Shown here piece after piece: positions 23,653 to 36,821 of a DNA stretch of 64,000 nucleotides. The DNA lies in NCBI GenBank assembly GCA_009617715.1, contig VTFK01000092.1, positions 248,001-312,000 on the forward strand, read 5' to 3'. The position numbers and the translations under genes are program-made. How positions within the stretch are numbered: position 1 is the stretch's first letter; each line of letters begins with the position of its first letter. The stretch comes from Plectrocnemia conspersa (Eukaryota; Arthropoda; Insecta; Trichoptera; Polycentropodidae). The notes under the pieces are model-generated. The model searched no databases, was not told the DNA's origin, and was given only the letters and a program-made list of their open reading frames with translations.

Positions 23653-26139
23653 ACAAAATTGAGTGGATTGTTTTATTTAATATTTCTTAGTAAATTTTTA
23701 CAAATATAGTATTTTTACTTTCAACTTTATCTTCAATTTTTATTTTTTAAATGTAATTAATTGTTTTTTTAAATATATATATTTTTTGTAAATATATGTA
23801 AATTTATATCTATTATAGGTATATAATTTATATCACTATATAAAAAAAAAAAAATTATAATACAATTCCTAAATAATATATTATACGCGTAACAATATTA
23901 TTGACCCTTGCATACAATTTTTTAACCTAATAATAACCGTTATTGCAGCGCAGGTAAAAAAAAACAGCACACAATCGTATTTTCGTGCAACGTATGCGTG
24001 AATGTATGTGTAAAAAATTGGAAGCCGTGGCGTTCGCTGCTCTAAAGCAACATGTACTTGTATTTAAATTTAATGTTGTTTTCATCATAGCCACCGATAC
24101 ACGAGATTAGTTGGTTAGAGTGGTTTCGCGAGATATTTTTTTCGAATACATTTCAGAAAATGATTATGTGTTGATAATCAGAATAAAACCATGTTTTATA
24201 AAACCAGCGATATTGAACTAAAATCTGGAAGCAATCTGTTCTACTCGTTACTTTCTTTATCCCACTCTCATTTTTTTTTTATTTTCACATAAGACAACAA
24301 AACAATAGTTTTTAATTTAAAAAAAATGAAAAATAAAGAATTTTAATATTAAGTTTAAGAACGTACTATATCATGGTAGTAGTTTTATATTATAGTTTGC
24401 AATTATAAAAAGTCCGTCAACGCTAGGTATTTTCGCTAGCAATTCAATATTAATAGATCATACTGTTAGTGATATTAAATTATTAATAATTGCCTAAAAT
24501 AACCCTTTAACATTTATCATTCTAGGCTAAGTGAAAAAGCATAATAATTATATTCTCTTAACTCATATTATTTTTATATATCAAATATTGGGGATCGCTG
24601 ATGAAGCACTGGCCAGGCCTTTTCGCACAACGCGTGAATCTGGATATTTGCACATAAATCATATTATATGTGAGCCGAGGGATCCATTCGATAAGAATTA
24701 GATATGTGTATTAAGAAAATCCCTATGATAAGCGCACCGCCGTTTTGCTATAAAATAACCATTATAGTGTTTTATGAGCCAAGTTATAATATAATATGTT
24801 TTATTGCTTACGGCCCTTTTATAATTTTTAATTTGTGTTATATTCAATTTATTTGATAATAAATTAAGTCAATATTTATATTAAAAAAACTGCGAATTTT
24901 ATATGATATTTAAACATTTACCACTATTGAGTACTTTTTTATTGTGAGTAAAATGTGTGCCATTCCGGCACTGGCTCTCTACAAATATATAAAATTTATT
25001 TGTATGGCATTTTACTTTATGCACGAATGTTGTCCTTTATTTGATTTATTGTGAACATCGTTTTTAATATTTACATATTTATTAATACATAGATGTATAG
25101 TGCGCTCTGTACAACAAATAATGTTGGTATACTGAAAAATATATTTATGTATAAATATAAGTATTTTTTACTTATAATATATTGAAATTAATTATAAATA
25201 TTAAGCAACTTAGCTAAATACCAATAAAAATTATATGTTATACATTTTTAAGTTTTAATCAATAAAATTATGTTTAACACTTTTAAAACGTCAAAAAATG
25301 CGCTGCAAAAAATAAGCAGTAAGCATAATTATAATCACAGTTAAATCTCTTACACAGTATTAGCTCCAGATTATGCAAAATGGTGGAACACTTGAAATCA
25401 TATACAATATAAACAAAAGTTTTAATATTATCAGTATGCCTTTGTACGTATTTTGTTTAAGAAAATACCTCATGGTTATTTTTACAAAGTTATTATTGAC
25501 ATTCTAGGTTTAAATATTAGAAGGGAAGGGGCAATATATAATTAATTTCGGCTTAGAAATTTCACATTACCTGAATATGTCATACATTATTTGCCAATAG
25601 GTAAATATATAACAATTAAAAGCCTTTATTGAAAGTATAACAAGCGTATCATTACTCTGATATTAGCCAATATGAATTATAAAAAAATAATATTCACTGT
25701 GAACACGAAGTTACAGATTACCTTTGATTATCGTCTATAAAGTAGAATTACTTTTTGGTTAAAATGTTACATTTTTGTGATAATTGTTAGTTGAATATAT
25801 ATATACATAAATCAGATTTTATATATTAAAACATAAATTAAATTCTAATCATTGATCTTATACATATGTTGGGCAGTGGTTATATGCCTTTTAAAAATAT
25901 TCTTACAAATTTATTTTATATATTAAAAAATGCTTTTTAAAAATTTTTTCAAGAATTTTTGAGAAGAAACATTACATATGTTACATTATGGAGAAATGCA
26001 TTATGTCTGATATTGATATGCAATTTTATTTTACAAAATATATTTTTATATAAATAACAATTTTATTTTTGCATCTATATAATAAAAAAATTATGAAGCA
26101 CATTCGCCTCCCAGACTATACATCGTCTCATTCTATACA
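23653..26139. other. AT-rich, no gene seen
   Basis: Small GC-richer patches at 23940-24130 and 24590-24740 have no recognised content. Otherwise low-complexity A/T. Confidence 0.5.
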
Positions 26140-26640
26140 TCGTTTACTACATACACACATAACACACGCATTCGAAGAATTGGTTTTCAATTGAGAATAT
26201 ATTTATTTATTTTCAATGTGACAAAATATTGAATTTTCCGCAGAAAGCTCCATTGTACATTTATGCCGAATTTCCACGTCACACAATGCGATTTAATTAA
26301 ATTTTCGCAAAGCCTTGACGCGGAGGCACGATAAAGGGTGGTTGACTCTCACACTACGTACGCACATCTACAGGAGTACAAAAGTCGACTGCGAATTTGC
26401 GATTTGTGCCAATGGACGTAATGAACGAATTATTTTGAACCGCCAGACCGTGTAACCGTGGTTAAGATTTCAATCTAACAAATATCACTGTCGTGGTGCG
26501 GCACATTCAATGCTTTTTTAGTTAACCGTGGCATTTAATTAAATTAATTTTGTGTAAGGTTTAATTACGAATGCCAAAAAGTTTCGATTCAATATTAAAG
26601 CGAACGTCGAAACTATTATCTTCATTGACTTCAGATAAAC
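26140..26640. promoter_or_regulatory. GC-richer island with two TTTAATTA sites
   Basis: GCGATTTAATTAAA at 26289-26302 and GCATTTAATTAAA at 26531-26543 are both in the plus orientation. CTACGTACGCAC occurs near 26355. No coding content. Confidence 0.4.
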
Positions 26641-27541
26641 ATCTTGAGTTGGGCGTTGAATAATTTAACAAATATTGTGCTTAACAGAAATATTAGCTTG
26701 AAGTAAAGGAATAACACAAAATAATTTTGTTAAGTGAGCAAAATTAATAAATAAAACACATTTAAATGAAACGGTTTTATTTATCATATATTGCTACATC
26801 AGTACTGATTTTACTTTATAAAAAAAAATGTCTTTAAGCTCTGTTAAAAATTACTTCTTTCTGCTATTTTTTGATATATTACTTTCTTTATTTACAATCT
26901 GCATTTTTTTTTGAAAAGTCTTTAATTACAGGTTTATAATACTTCATTATCATGTTCTTAACATTTTTGCAACTTAACAAAATTTTTTTGACACGTTTTC
27001 TATTAGAGCTAAACCAATATTAAAAAAAAACTTTTCACCTAATATACATTTAATTCAATATTTTTTATAACTTTTTTATTTTCTGTTGTGTTTTCAACAT
27101 TATTTATTGCTCTACGATATTTCCAGTACTATTCTCAAATATATGAGGACCTTTTAGTTGCTGTTTTATATATTGACCACTTTAACACTGATGTAAAACA
27201 TTCTGGAATCTTGTAAAAACTTTTATGCCATATTTACTTTTTTTTAATGTGAGATTTTTTATGCATAAAGCATTTTTTGTTTCTCTTCAAAGTACATTTT
27301 GTTAAATTATTAGAAATAATATATAATAATATTAGTACAAGTTTGTATAGGAAAGGCGATTCTTTAAAAAAAAGTCTGTACCTTCCTAGAATTATGCCAC
27401 ATGTTGGGTTTGAGATAAAAAACTGATTCATTAGATCTAACGCTATTACGAATGTTAAAAAAATATTTGTAAACAAAAATATTTTGTGTACAAATAATAC
27501 TTTTAACATTAGCAACAGCGCTGGGCCCATTTCATTCCATA
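26641..27541. other. AT-rich, no gene seen
   Basis: The hydrophobic 98-codon minus frame at 27234-27530 is A/T-driven and unrecognised. Confidence 0.5.
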
Positions 27542-27937
27542 TTAACCCTTTGAGTAGTGGGAAATGAGTTAATTTTACGTATTTTTCCGTAATTATTATT
27601 GTTGTTATTTATTTATTATTATTAATATTGCATTTATAGTAAATTATAGTGTATGCTTTCAGTGATCAGTGTTTAATTTCTTTGATTAATTTTACTATTT
27701 TTTTGTATTAGCGTGTTTTAATAAATTATTTTAACATTTTTCTAATGTTAAATTTCGGTAATTTATTTTTTCATATTTTTTTATATATTTTTCGGCATTT
27801 TTGGATTTTTTTTATTTAAATTCAGAGGCTCTCAATATTTTTTTATAAAACTATTATAACATATTTTTTGTTATTAAATTTATAAAAACAATATTATATA
27901 AATATAATATTCCTAATTTATTATTTCTTTAGTGGGC

Positions 27938-27979
27938 TACCCCAGATAGTTATATGTAAATTTATAACTATCTGGGGTA
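27938..27979. repeat. 16-bp perfect hairpin inside the MITE
   Basis: TACCCCAGATAGTTAT (27938-27953) and its exact complement (27964-27979) flank a 10-nt loop. Confidence 0.85.
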
Positions 27980-28003
27980 TCTTAAAACAGTGAAATATTG
28001 ACA

Positions 28004-28019
28004 GCCGTACATGTACGGC
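28004..28019. repeat. 16-bp perfect palindrome next to the MITE right end
   Basis: GCCGTACATGTACGGC is a loop-less palindrome separated from the terminal TTAA by 16 bases, the length of the terminal repeat. Confidence 0.85.
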
Positions 28020-28039
28020 GATACCACTCAAAGAGTTAA

Positions 28040-28140
28040 CGTCCGAATAACGCAGTCCGCAAAGTCTCAGACTAGTAACCTTGAGGCTTCGGGTTCGAGC
28101 CACGGCAGCAATAATTGAATTTTCTCTCTATTATTACTGA
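28040..28140 (+). repeat. tRNA-derived SINE-like segment
   Basis: CTCAGACTAGTAACCTTGAG could fold like an anticodon arm and is followed by a good pol III B box GGGTTCGAGCC (28090-28100). A D-arm and acceptor stem are not evident, so this is not a functional tRNA gene. Confidence 0.35.
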
Positions 28141-28613
28141 CATATTTTTACTATAAATTAAATAACACACAATAATAATTTATAATTACGTATGTAATAT
28201 TGTCTTACGTATGTTAGATTACACCTGAATATTTTTAAAAAATGTAAGTTTTTAACATAATATGTGACACAAACGGTTTGCTGAAAAAACTGCATAAATT
28301 TAACATATTTTTTTGAAATGTAGAATATTTCTTAAAGAGCTCTTTTTGTCCTACATAAAGTTTTTATAATATATATCTCATATATATATATTATACAAAC
28401 GCTGTGGATTAATTTACTGAGCTCTTAAACAGCAGAGTTAAATACTCATATTTCAAGTAAAAATTGAAGTGGTTAAAAAGAAACTGTTCTTATTTTATTT
28501 GTGTATTACATAAGAATTAAAAAGTATTTTTCTATCTAATTTTCTGATAAGGTTAGATAATAATTATATGGTAATTAATGTACATTTATAGCTGCTTTAT
28601 TTTTTTATTTTAT

Positions 28614-28639
28614 ATAGGATCTATATATGTATATATATA

Positions 28640-28715
<76 letters not shown>

Positions 28716-28745
28716 ATCTATATATGTATATATATATATTTTTAT
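28614..28745. repeat. (AT)n microsatellite bounded by a direct duplication
   Basis: A long (AT)n tract is flanked by two copies of ATAGGATCTATATATGTATA... starting at 28614 and 28711. The whole looks like a tandem duplication with an expanded core. Open frames through it are repeats of Tyr-Ile and not genes. Confidence 0.85.
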
Positions 28746-29959
28746 TTTTCGATGTCGTTCTGATCGTGTTAAATTCACATATTTGCGTTTTTGTGGGGTT
28801 TCACTTATCCTATGGTTACTGTCAGTTTTTTGCAGCTCAAGTCTTTCTTGACATATGTCTCGGTTTTTCCATTATTGTTTCATCATATTACCTCCTGATC
28901 TACATACTTCGCATGTTTTTTGACATTTCACTTTATATTATGCCTACTTGTCGACTAGCTTTTGTTTGATGTTTGTGCTAACGTTGCTTCTTTAAAAAAA
29001 CACATATAATACTAGATTACTTCTTAATTGTAATGTAATTATATTGAAAACATTTAACATGTTTTATTTTATTTTACATTTTTCTCTGATTAATATATTA
29101 AATAAACTATAAAACATTTGCCACAAAAGTACAATATATATATAAAATAAAATATAACAAATAATTTCAACAGTAAGTATTTAAACATCAGACTGTTTTA
29201 AAAATATACACTATTATGTAACGTTTTTTTAATAATAAGGTATTTTTTTAAAAATAAAGCTGCAAAGACCCAAGTCAATGGTCTCATAGTCATCAGTCTA
29301 GGATCAGTCATTAGAAAAAAATATAAATTTTAACTATTCACTGTCACTGCTATACATGCTTTTTATTTGTATTCCAAAATACACACAAAAATGTTTAAAG
29401 ACACATTTTTATACAATAACTATTATAAATAATATTAATAAATATAAGTCAAAATCAATTGAAAGCATTACAACAATCACATTATTTTATTATATGATTG
29501 TATAAAATATTAATTAAATAATATTATTAATTAAACAGTTTTGGTTAAATGAGGTGAAAAAAATATAAAAAAACATTTGCTTTAAGCAAAAATTGATTGC
29601 AAAAATGTAATACACATATAACAGTTATTTGAAGGGTTTCAAAATATTACAAAAAAATAAATATTGTGCAAAAATGTATGAATCGCATTGCACAGGCAGA
29701 TACTGAACATAAAAAAATTAAGCACGTCTTACTTAGATTTTATAGTTGGAAAAATCATAATCATCAATCTTTGTCAGATTTATCAAATTAACCAAGAAGT
29801 ATTAATACACCTTTTAAAACTTTAGTAGCTATAAATTTGTCATGAATTTCTTACATTTTTAAAATTTATCTGAATATATACTTTTTTAAGCACAGAACAA
29901 AGCACCATTAACCAGATTGCACAGCCACAATGTCCTCCACCAAATCAATCCAAACAAGT
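28746..29959. other. AT-rich, no gene seen
   Basis: The segment 28746-28985 is slightly richer in coding-like composition but has no recognised protein. The rest is low-complexity A/T. Confidence 0.45.
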
Positions 29960-30530
29960 TAAATCTAGTGCATCATGCAAATTGAGGAAGAGCACTCTGC
30001 TGCACAAGTCTTTTTACCGCCTTTGTGCCAGAGGCCCGGCTGCCGGCTGCTACGTTGTGAAAACATTTTTGTGCCGCTAAGCCATTTTCCGACTGACAAA
30101 GCCCAAACAAGAGTGGCCGGGAAAATGGAAAAGGGCGCAAAAGTTTATCTCGTGTTCTTGTTGTTGTGGCGGGCCGCCTTCGGATAACTTTATCTCCTCC
30201 GTGGCGAAAGCTCGGTCGAAGTCAAGGTGGCCGCATATATACAGTTGCGGGCCCGCGGAAAAGTTCGCCCCGGGCAAACCCGCCGGGAGCGTCCTGGCGG
30301 AAAACATAACCCGTAATAAAAATTTGATGCGCCGCGCCAGGCCTTTTCGCTTTTTATTTTTTAGGTACTCGCCTAAATATATTACGTGTGTGGATGTGTA
30401 AATAAAATATGACGCGTGTACAAAGCCGGCTTTGGGCATCGATGAATTGTTAATACCTATATACACATCGCCTACGATGTATAACAAGGTTGTTGGATTC
30501 GTCGCATATACTACATTAAATATTATTCGA
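29960..30530. promoter_or_regulatory. Large GC-rich island
   Basis: One of the most GC-rich islands; 30170-30350 is strongly G+C, with GCGGGCCCGC near 30247. Long frames on both strands (30077-30487 minus; 29975-30187 and 30201-30401 plus) overlap fully and match nothing known. Frames open on both strands at once point to composition and not to a gene. Confidence 0.35.
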
Positions 30531-30600
30531 CAGACTGAACGTCAAATTCGCAGTAATTAATTCTTGGTTTATACAATTTTAAATATTAAAATAGATATGT

Positions 30601-30650
30601 ATTATTAAATTTATTTAACCTTTATATATTATTAAATTTATTTAACCTTT
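30601..30650 (+). repeat. Two-copy tandem duplication
   Basis: A 23-bp sequence (ATTATTAAATTTATTTAACC...) occurs at 30601-30623 and again at 30628-30650. Confidence 0.85.
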
Positions 30651-30659
30651 AACTCATGA

Positions 30660-30945
30660 TATAACATTTATTATTCATGAATTTACACAATAGTTTCACT
30701 GAGCACATTAGTTTCACTGAATTGCTTAAATCAATGTTACAAGTAGGAGTGAGATAAACAGAGACAAACTTTGTCGAATGCTTTTTGAAAATTAGTATAA
30801 AGTACTTCGTTCTGGATTTCATTAACGAGGAACTTTGTCACCGCAATCAAAAAACATAAGAGGTTTGTGTCCGTAAGACGCAGATGAAAACCATCTTGCT
30901 GATCCACAAAAGCTTGTAGACAGTGTTTATGAATATACATGTGAA
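30660..30945 (-). pseudogene. Non-LTR retrotransposon reverse transcriptase fragment
   Basis: The minus frame 30940-30737 reads TNLLCFLIAVTKFLVNEIQN and then VLYTNFQKAFDKV. This matches the jockey/I-type LINE RT pattern in which a TNLL...F segment precedes the D-x-x-KAFD-x-V block of the first catalytic aspartate. Here the first Asp of that block is Asn (YTNFQKAFD). The frame ends soon after at a stop, and neither the upstream endonuclease nor the downstream YADD box is found nearby. This is a dead 5'- and 3'-truncated copy. Confidence 0.62.
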
Positions 30946-31041
30946 TAATTATTTCAAATAACTAAGTGGGTGTCAAAGATCCTATAAATTTTAAGATTTT
31001 ATAAATAAGATAAATGTTTTATTTATTTTTTATTGACTCTA

Positions 31042-31158
<117 letters not shown>

Positions 31159-31407
31159 GTATGCATAATTAAAGTTGTTATATTTTTATTAAAAAATAAT
31201 ATTTATTCTAACGATTTTTACTAAAATTCCAGAAGATTATATAACAGAATTGCATTTCATTACGTCTGTTAAAGCTTGTATAATATCAACCTTAAGATTG
31301 CATTAAAGCAATGACATCATAATGGTTTTAGTACTCTTTATCAAAGATATTATGACTTTCTCAACTTCCTGTCAAACCATTGCATCATTCATCAACAGGG
31401 ACGTTAT

Positions 31408-31421
31408 GGGGGGGGGGGGGG
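31408..31421 (+). repeat. Run of 14 G
   Basis: Fourteen consecutive guanines in otherwise AT-rich sequence, an outlier for this window. Confidence 0.95.
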
Positions 31422-32049
31422 CAGGTAGGAAAGTTTATTACTTTATCTGTGCCAATCAAAAAATGTTCTAATATTGTAATCAAAAATAAATAAAAATTAA
31501 CGTATGGAAATATCTAAATTATGATAAATCTGAAATCACTAAATATATTTATTTGCACATATTTTATATTAATACGGTTTTTTATTAAAAAATAGTTGCA
31601 AAATAATTTAAATGTAATTTTAGAGAGAAAATACCGGTAAAAACAACTCTTTATTTGGGAAAGATGTGCGACGGATAATGCGTTCTACTTCAATAAAAAT
31701 GACTATTGTTATTTTCACCACTTTGTTAACTATTGACGAAAGTGACCATCTGGCGGTTTTACTTTTACATGTGTAAGAAAAAACGATGCAATTGGACAAC
31801 AAACATCCTCAACTACGATTCGCCAGAGCTGTTTGAACCAGCAATATAAAATATGTGACACTTTATCACAGGGAGGTGGGGCAGTTGAGCAAACGGATTA
31901 TGCAATGCATTTTATATTTAAGACCTGTGCCTTTTTCTGATTACAAATATTTTTTCTCGATTCGTTGTTGGTTGTAACTTAAACTCAAACACAATTTGTG
32001 AAGAAAATTAAAAATAAAAATATACACAATTAGTATTAGTATTTTTAAA
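31422..32049. other. AT-rich, no gene seen
   Basis: A short minus frame (31620-31802) is unrecognised. A GC-richer patch lies at 31800-31900. Confidence 0.5.
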
Positions 32050-32395
32050 AAGCGAATTTTCGTATACACTCATGCGTAACGCATTAACACAAAATTGAAT
32101 ATAGCGTACCAGTGCGGCCCTTCTCGCGCGTGCACAGCGCCGCAGTGGTGGTGATAGTGTAAAAGCAATTTCCCGTCGCTTTTTTATTGACGCCGACAAC
32201 ATTGAAAACTCATTACGAATTTTTCCGCACAACGGAAGCCGTTGTTTACATTATGTGTGTATCGCAAATTTTCATTGCCCGGCAACGCATTTACAGATAT
32301 TTCGCCCTTACGAAACCCGGGATGACGTGTAAACTGTCCCAGGACGCGAGATTTATTAGGTTAATTTTCACGCTGAATTTCATAACCTAGTAGAT
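32050..32395. promoter_or_regulatory. GC-richer island
   Basis: Contains CTCGCGCGTGCACAGCGCC near 32123 and GC-rich frames on both strands without known similarity. Confidence 0.32.
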
Positions 32396-32820
32396 TTGCT
32401 AATTGACAGTTTATTAGTTATGAAACTTGAGTGCTATTAAATTCTAAAATTAATAAGCGATAGAGTTATTAAATTTTATGATTTTCAATTAGAATTTTTT
32501 TCGGGGATAAATTGAAAATTCGTTATATTGTGAATTTCGTTATTTCTGTATTCGTTACGAAAAGATTAAACTGTACTTGTGAGTGATAATTTGATAATGC
32601 TGTAGGATATGTACGACAATACTATTATATTTGATAAAAAGGAAAAAGTATTGCTTCTAGACGTATGTCTGAAAGTTGTGGTATTCGTGGATATTGTGAG
32701 TCAACTTGGATGCTTCAACATGATAATTTTTTGTGATGTGTTAGGGATATTTTTGAAACAGGTACAAATTATTATATAATTTTAATTTAGATTTTTTTAA
32801 TACAATATATAATAAATAAA

Positions 32821-32856
32821 CTAGCTGTAGATTCTTCACTGTCGCGAAGTACCGCA
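32821..32856 (-). repeat. Dispersed repeat, copy 1
   Basis: Read on the minus strand (starting CTGCGGTACTTCGCGACAGT) it aligns with 41002-41038 on the plus strand with a few mismatches. Both copies end in ACAGCTAG followed by similar A/T sequence, so this is an unnamed mobile repeat in opposite orientations. Confidence 0.6.
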
Positions 32857-33589
32857 GAGAATAGGGGTGTGGGTACTGGATGCTTCACGTTTTGACTTAT
32901 AAATATTATCTTGTACAATTAAAACTTTAAGGGTAGTAAATCAAATAATTTACATATAATCTAACTAACAAGCTTTATTAGTAAATATGTGAATAAAACC
33001 TATGACTTAGTAATAACGCGTATACTTTATCTGATTCAGAACTTATTACTTTATTTTATTTTGATTCGCTTTACTTATATTTATATAACTATTTTTTTAT
33101 TTTTTAGTTAGCGGCAATTCAAAAACCTGTATCTTGAAAGACTAAGAGTTTTATATGAGTTACCTGAAAATCTCATACATTTGATTTATTTAGATTTTTT
33201 TTTTTTGGGTCGATAAATTTTTAAACAAAAAACATGCGATTTACATTCATACTCAACAAAACACTTAGTTTTTATATACACAATATCAGTTTATAACTGA
33301 AAAAGTTGTGTGAGCTAATATATATACAATATACGTATATGTATAATGGAATAAAAAAGGATTACTTTATTTTGGACTCTTAGTCTCTAAAATTTATTGG
33401 ACCGCATTAGAGCATTAATCAAGAAAGGGTTAGGATTGGTAAATCGCAATAGCTAAGCAAAAAACATGATTATTTATTACTAAGTCCAATATTGTAACGT
33501 TTCCAACTACTAATTTAAATCATTTAGATGTGGACACCACCCAAATTAAACATTCAAGTAGCGTAGGTCAAATTGCCCTTATATATTGC

Positions 33590-34010
33590 AAATTTACAAC
33601 GCTTTTAAGGTACAGAATAGCGATGGGTCGGCCCACCGGTAATACTCTTCGGGCCGTAATCGTGATGATCGGCCGTAAACGTCGCACGATGATTATAATC
33701 CAAAAGTCCCGTCGCGACAATGAAATTTTTTATGGCCCCGTATAAAATCCGCTCTAATTAATAAAAGCGCGACGAGCAATTTTAACTTTATTAGTTTTTC
33801 CGCGTCGGCGATTTCCGGCTTTCCCTTTACGACTCGCTTCGTTTGACCCTCAACGTGAAGGGACCCTAATATATTTTCAATGGGCTCCTCGTTGCTGTGT
33901 GCAGTTTGAGCATCGCAAATACTCAGATAAGTGCCACTTAGAAATACCTCGTGGGGACTTAAATCGAAAATCGCCTCCGCATTCCGCATTATATTGTATT
34001 ATTATACGGA
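33590..34010. promoter_or_regulatory. GC-richer island
   Basis: Begins near GGGTCGGCCCACCGG. The 98-codon minus frame 33693-33989 is hydrophilic and unrecognised. Confidence 0.32.
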
Positions 34011-34482
34011 GAACGAAAGAAAATACATCCCTTAGGGCTAGTGGTTAAAATATTTCAATATCGGACTGAACGTGTGTCTGATGTTTATTTCGAAAATATT
34101 GTCATAAATATTGCTTTCGTTTGGTGAGAGTAAATAGCCTGTAAGGAATGGAGATACGCGAGGCAACAAAGCGATTACTCATTCAAATAAAGAGTTGGGT
34201 GAAACTTTAACATTGATTATAAAAATGGGAAAATATGTTTGCCCTACAGATGATTGTTACAACAGACTACACCATATGGATAATTTAAAGAAAAAATCCT
34301 AAAATTAGTCATACATTAATGCACAAAGTATATATTTTAATGCACATATCTCTAAAAAATGATTCCACACACAAAATTTACTTTTAATAACAATATATTA
34401 TTCGACTTTGATTTGATTTAAAAAATTGTTCGACAAAATAAATCGTACTATTTTTTCGCTTTTAACACTTTACCTACCGCTC

Positions 34483-34540
34483 ACGCCAATTGGCGTCCTG
34501 AGTGTGCCGAAAGTTAAACACCGCAGACGCCAATTGGCGT
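34483..34540. repeat. Two copies of palindrome ACGCCAATTGGCGT
   Basis: Perfect 14-bp palindromes at 34483-34496 and 34527-34540, each followed by CCTG. The first starts 17 bases inside the TTAA. Repeated palindromes beside a transposon end are candidate transposase-binding sites. Confidence 0.85.
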
Positions 34541-34724
34541 CCTGTGTATGTTTTCGTTTCCATGTCAAATTAAAAATATATGTTTAGTGTTTTATTTGCT
34601 TTTTTTTTAAAGAGATGACTAAATAAATGTATGAATTTTCATTTTATTTTAATTTTTTTTTTTTTTTAATTATATTTAGACAAATGCGAAGGTTTTATAA
34701 ATATATTTTATATTTCTTTCATCA

Positions 34725-35030
34725 GGCAGTTTCACTACCAGACAAACTTATGTATCTTTTGATGTGGTCCGAATATTTTAACAAATTTTTCTAGACATGT
34801 TATAAATGTAACAATGCATCAATTCAAGCCATTATTAAGTGGTTCTCAACATGTGGTTCGCCGGAAATAGAAATTAATTATTACATTTCCTTATTATTAG
34901 ATTTTAAAATTGATTGATTTCAAAATTATAAAAGCAAGTAATCTAGGAATTTAAATAAAAATAATTTAAATTAAGTTAACCAGCGGTTCTCAAACTTTTT
35001 CAAATTTCTAAAAACTTTTATCCAGCACAC
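34725..35030 (+). repeat. Left inverted arm of the piggyBac element
   Basis: It runs from TTTCACTACCAGAC through TGGTTCTCAACATGTGGTTC to CAGCGGTTCTCAAAC. The complement is found at 36822-37178 with scattered mismatches and small indels, including extra sequence near the outer end of the right arm. Confidence 0.85.
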
Positions 35031-35666
35031 TTTTTTTTCGGACGGTGTAAAAAAAAATATGATATTTTATACACAAACATATAAATATGTATATTTAAAA
35101 ATAATTAATTGGGTAAATGGGTTTATTTAGAAATAAAGTCAAATTACGTAAAAAAAAAAAAAAAATACGATGTACATATATATAAAAAAGTACAAGACAC
35201 TAAAATTTATCATATCATTAACCATTAGATAGTATTGGACTACTGAGAATCTCAAGATTGTCAGATTAGTAAGATTCTATTGTATTTTTTTTTCTATCCT
35301 GTTATAAAGGAAATTCCAACATATTTTTTGTGAGTAAATATTATCTCCCGTCAGATAATACTGGCTTACTGGAAATACCGAATCTCAGTGACACATTATT
35401 TTTTAGAAAGTGGGAATTTTTTCGAGTTATTATTTTTTGAATTATTAGCACGATACATAAAAAACTTATGGATAAGAATTAAGTTTAAGTTATACTATCG
35501 TGTGAAGTGCATCTGGTTTTCGTATGCTCGAGTGAATATTCGAAAAATATTACGAACTGTTTATAAAACATAGTTTTTTAGTTAGATACGAGTGTAGAAT
35601 CTACGTGAAAATAATTACAATTTATGTTATTTAATATAGTGTTAAATATATATAGATATTCCAAGT

Positions 35667-36654
35667 GACAATAAAAATTATAGTGATAGTGATTCAGACT
35701 CCTCTGTTCATAAAAGAAATCGTGCTATGATGCTCATGAGCAATGAGGAAGATGAACAAGAAAAATATTTAGAAGACACTTTACAAGACACAAAACTTTA
35801 TTGAAGATGACTTGTTTCCCGTTATTGCAGAAGAAACGAATAGACACCATAATCAACACATCAACAGATACAAACTGCAAATAAAATCTAAAAAATGGGT
35901 GGATGTAACGGTACCAGAATTAAAAAATTGGTTTGAGTTGATATTGATAATGGGCCTGGTAAAAAAAGGCTCATTACACCTGTATTAGACAATAAATCCA
36001 CTAATAGGAACCTTGATATTTACAAAAACCATGAGTAGAAATAGGTTTTATCAAATATTACGTTACCTGCGTTTTTCCAATAATGAAAATGTTCCTGATA
36101 ATGTAGGATTACTGTTCAAAGTACAAAAAATAATTGATTATTTTTCCGAAAGATTAAAAAATATGTACAAACCAAGCCAAAACATATCTCTGGATGAGGG
36201 TATGATCCCATGGTGTGGAATATTAAATTTTCACGTATACAACCCCAGTAAGCTCACAAAGTACGGTATAGTGATAAGAATGGTATGTGAATTAGTGTCA
36301 GAATACATGTCAGAATGGTATGTGAATTAAAAATATATTCAGGACCTGGAATTTCGTTACAAGATTCAATATCACATCTAACATCAGACAATAAATACAA
36401 ATGGCATCATCTTTATATGAACGATTTTTATAACAGTGTTGAAATAGCAAAAATAAATATAAATGAAAAAAAATAGAATCTGTGGTACCATAAGGAAGAA
36501 TCGGGTTTTACCAGAATATCTGAAAAATGCAAAATTACGAATATTTGAAACCAAATATAAACGATATGGGGTAATATTGTTGCAATTGCGAAAAACAGTA
36601 AAAAATCGAGACACTTTAAACTTTCATTATGTAACTAGTTATTGTGAAAAGTGA
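35667..36654 (+). pseudogene. piggyBac transposase (DDE_Tnp_1_7 type) pseudogene
   Basis: Several frames together cover the N-terminal and central piggyBac transposase. There is an acidic N-terminus (SDSDSS, NEEDEQEKY), then WFELILIMGLVKKG, TKTMSRNRFYQILRYLRFSN and NISLDEGMIPW with the first catalytic Asp. Next come LYMNDFYNSVE with the second Asp and CGTIRKNR. Defects are: a stop and frame change near 35802; an in-frame TAG at 35986-35988; a local duplication of AATGGTATGTGAATTA with a stop at 36328-36330; and a frameshift in a poly-A run near 36470. The region carrying the third Asp and the cysteine-rich C-terminus is absent, because only about 170 bp separate the last homology from the right arm. 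The coding sequence is dead by several independent lesions. Confidence 0.88.
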
Positions 36655-36821
36655 TTTACACGTGAAAGACAATGTAAATTATCTGTGTTTGTGCCTGGAA
36701 AATTTCACATTACGATTGAGTGAATTACAACGGTTAGTGAATATTTTATTGCAAATGAATTATATATCAGTAAACTCGTATTAGTAAAAATGTCACAATA
36801 CAAAAGAAAAGTTTGCTTGAA

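Larger units (their letters stand above)
27542..28039. mobile_element. piggyBac-type MITE with TTAA target sites
   Basis: The element starts TTAACCCTTTGAGTAGTGGG (27542). Read inward from its right end on the minus strand it is TTAACTCTTTGAGTGGTATC (TTAA at 28036-28039). TTAA on both sides plus matching CYCTTTGAGTRGT ends is the piggyBac signature. About 500 bp long with no transposase, so non-autonomous. It carries two internal palindromes, listed separately. Confidence 0.68.

Noticed and set aside
28044..28110. Functional tRNA gene
   Set aside because: A B box and an anticodon-like arm exist, but no acceptor stem or D arm could be found; a SINE fragment is the better reading.
28578..28763. 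Open frames through the (AT)n tract encoding Tyr-Ile repeats
   Set aside because: They are translations of a microsatellite; the same applies to 31033-31224.
30077..30487. A 136-codon minus-strand frame as a gene
   Set aside because: Plus-strand frames cover the same DNA, no domain or splice context is seen, and the region behaves like the other GC-rich islands.
36384..36614. Minus-strand 76-codon frame
   Set aside because: It is the antisense shadow of the piggyBac transposase remnant.
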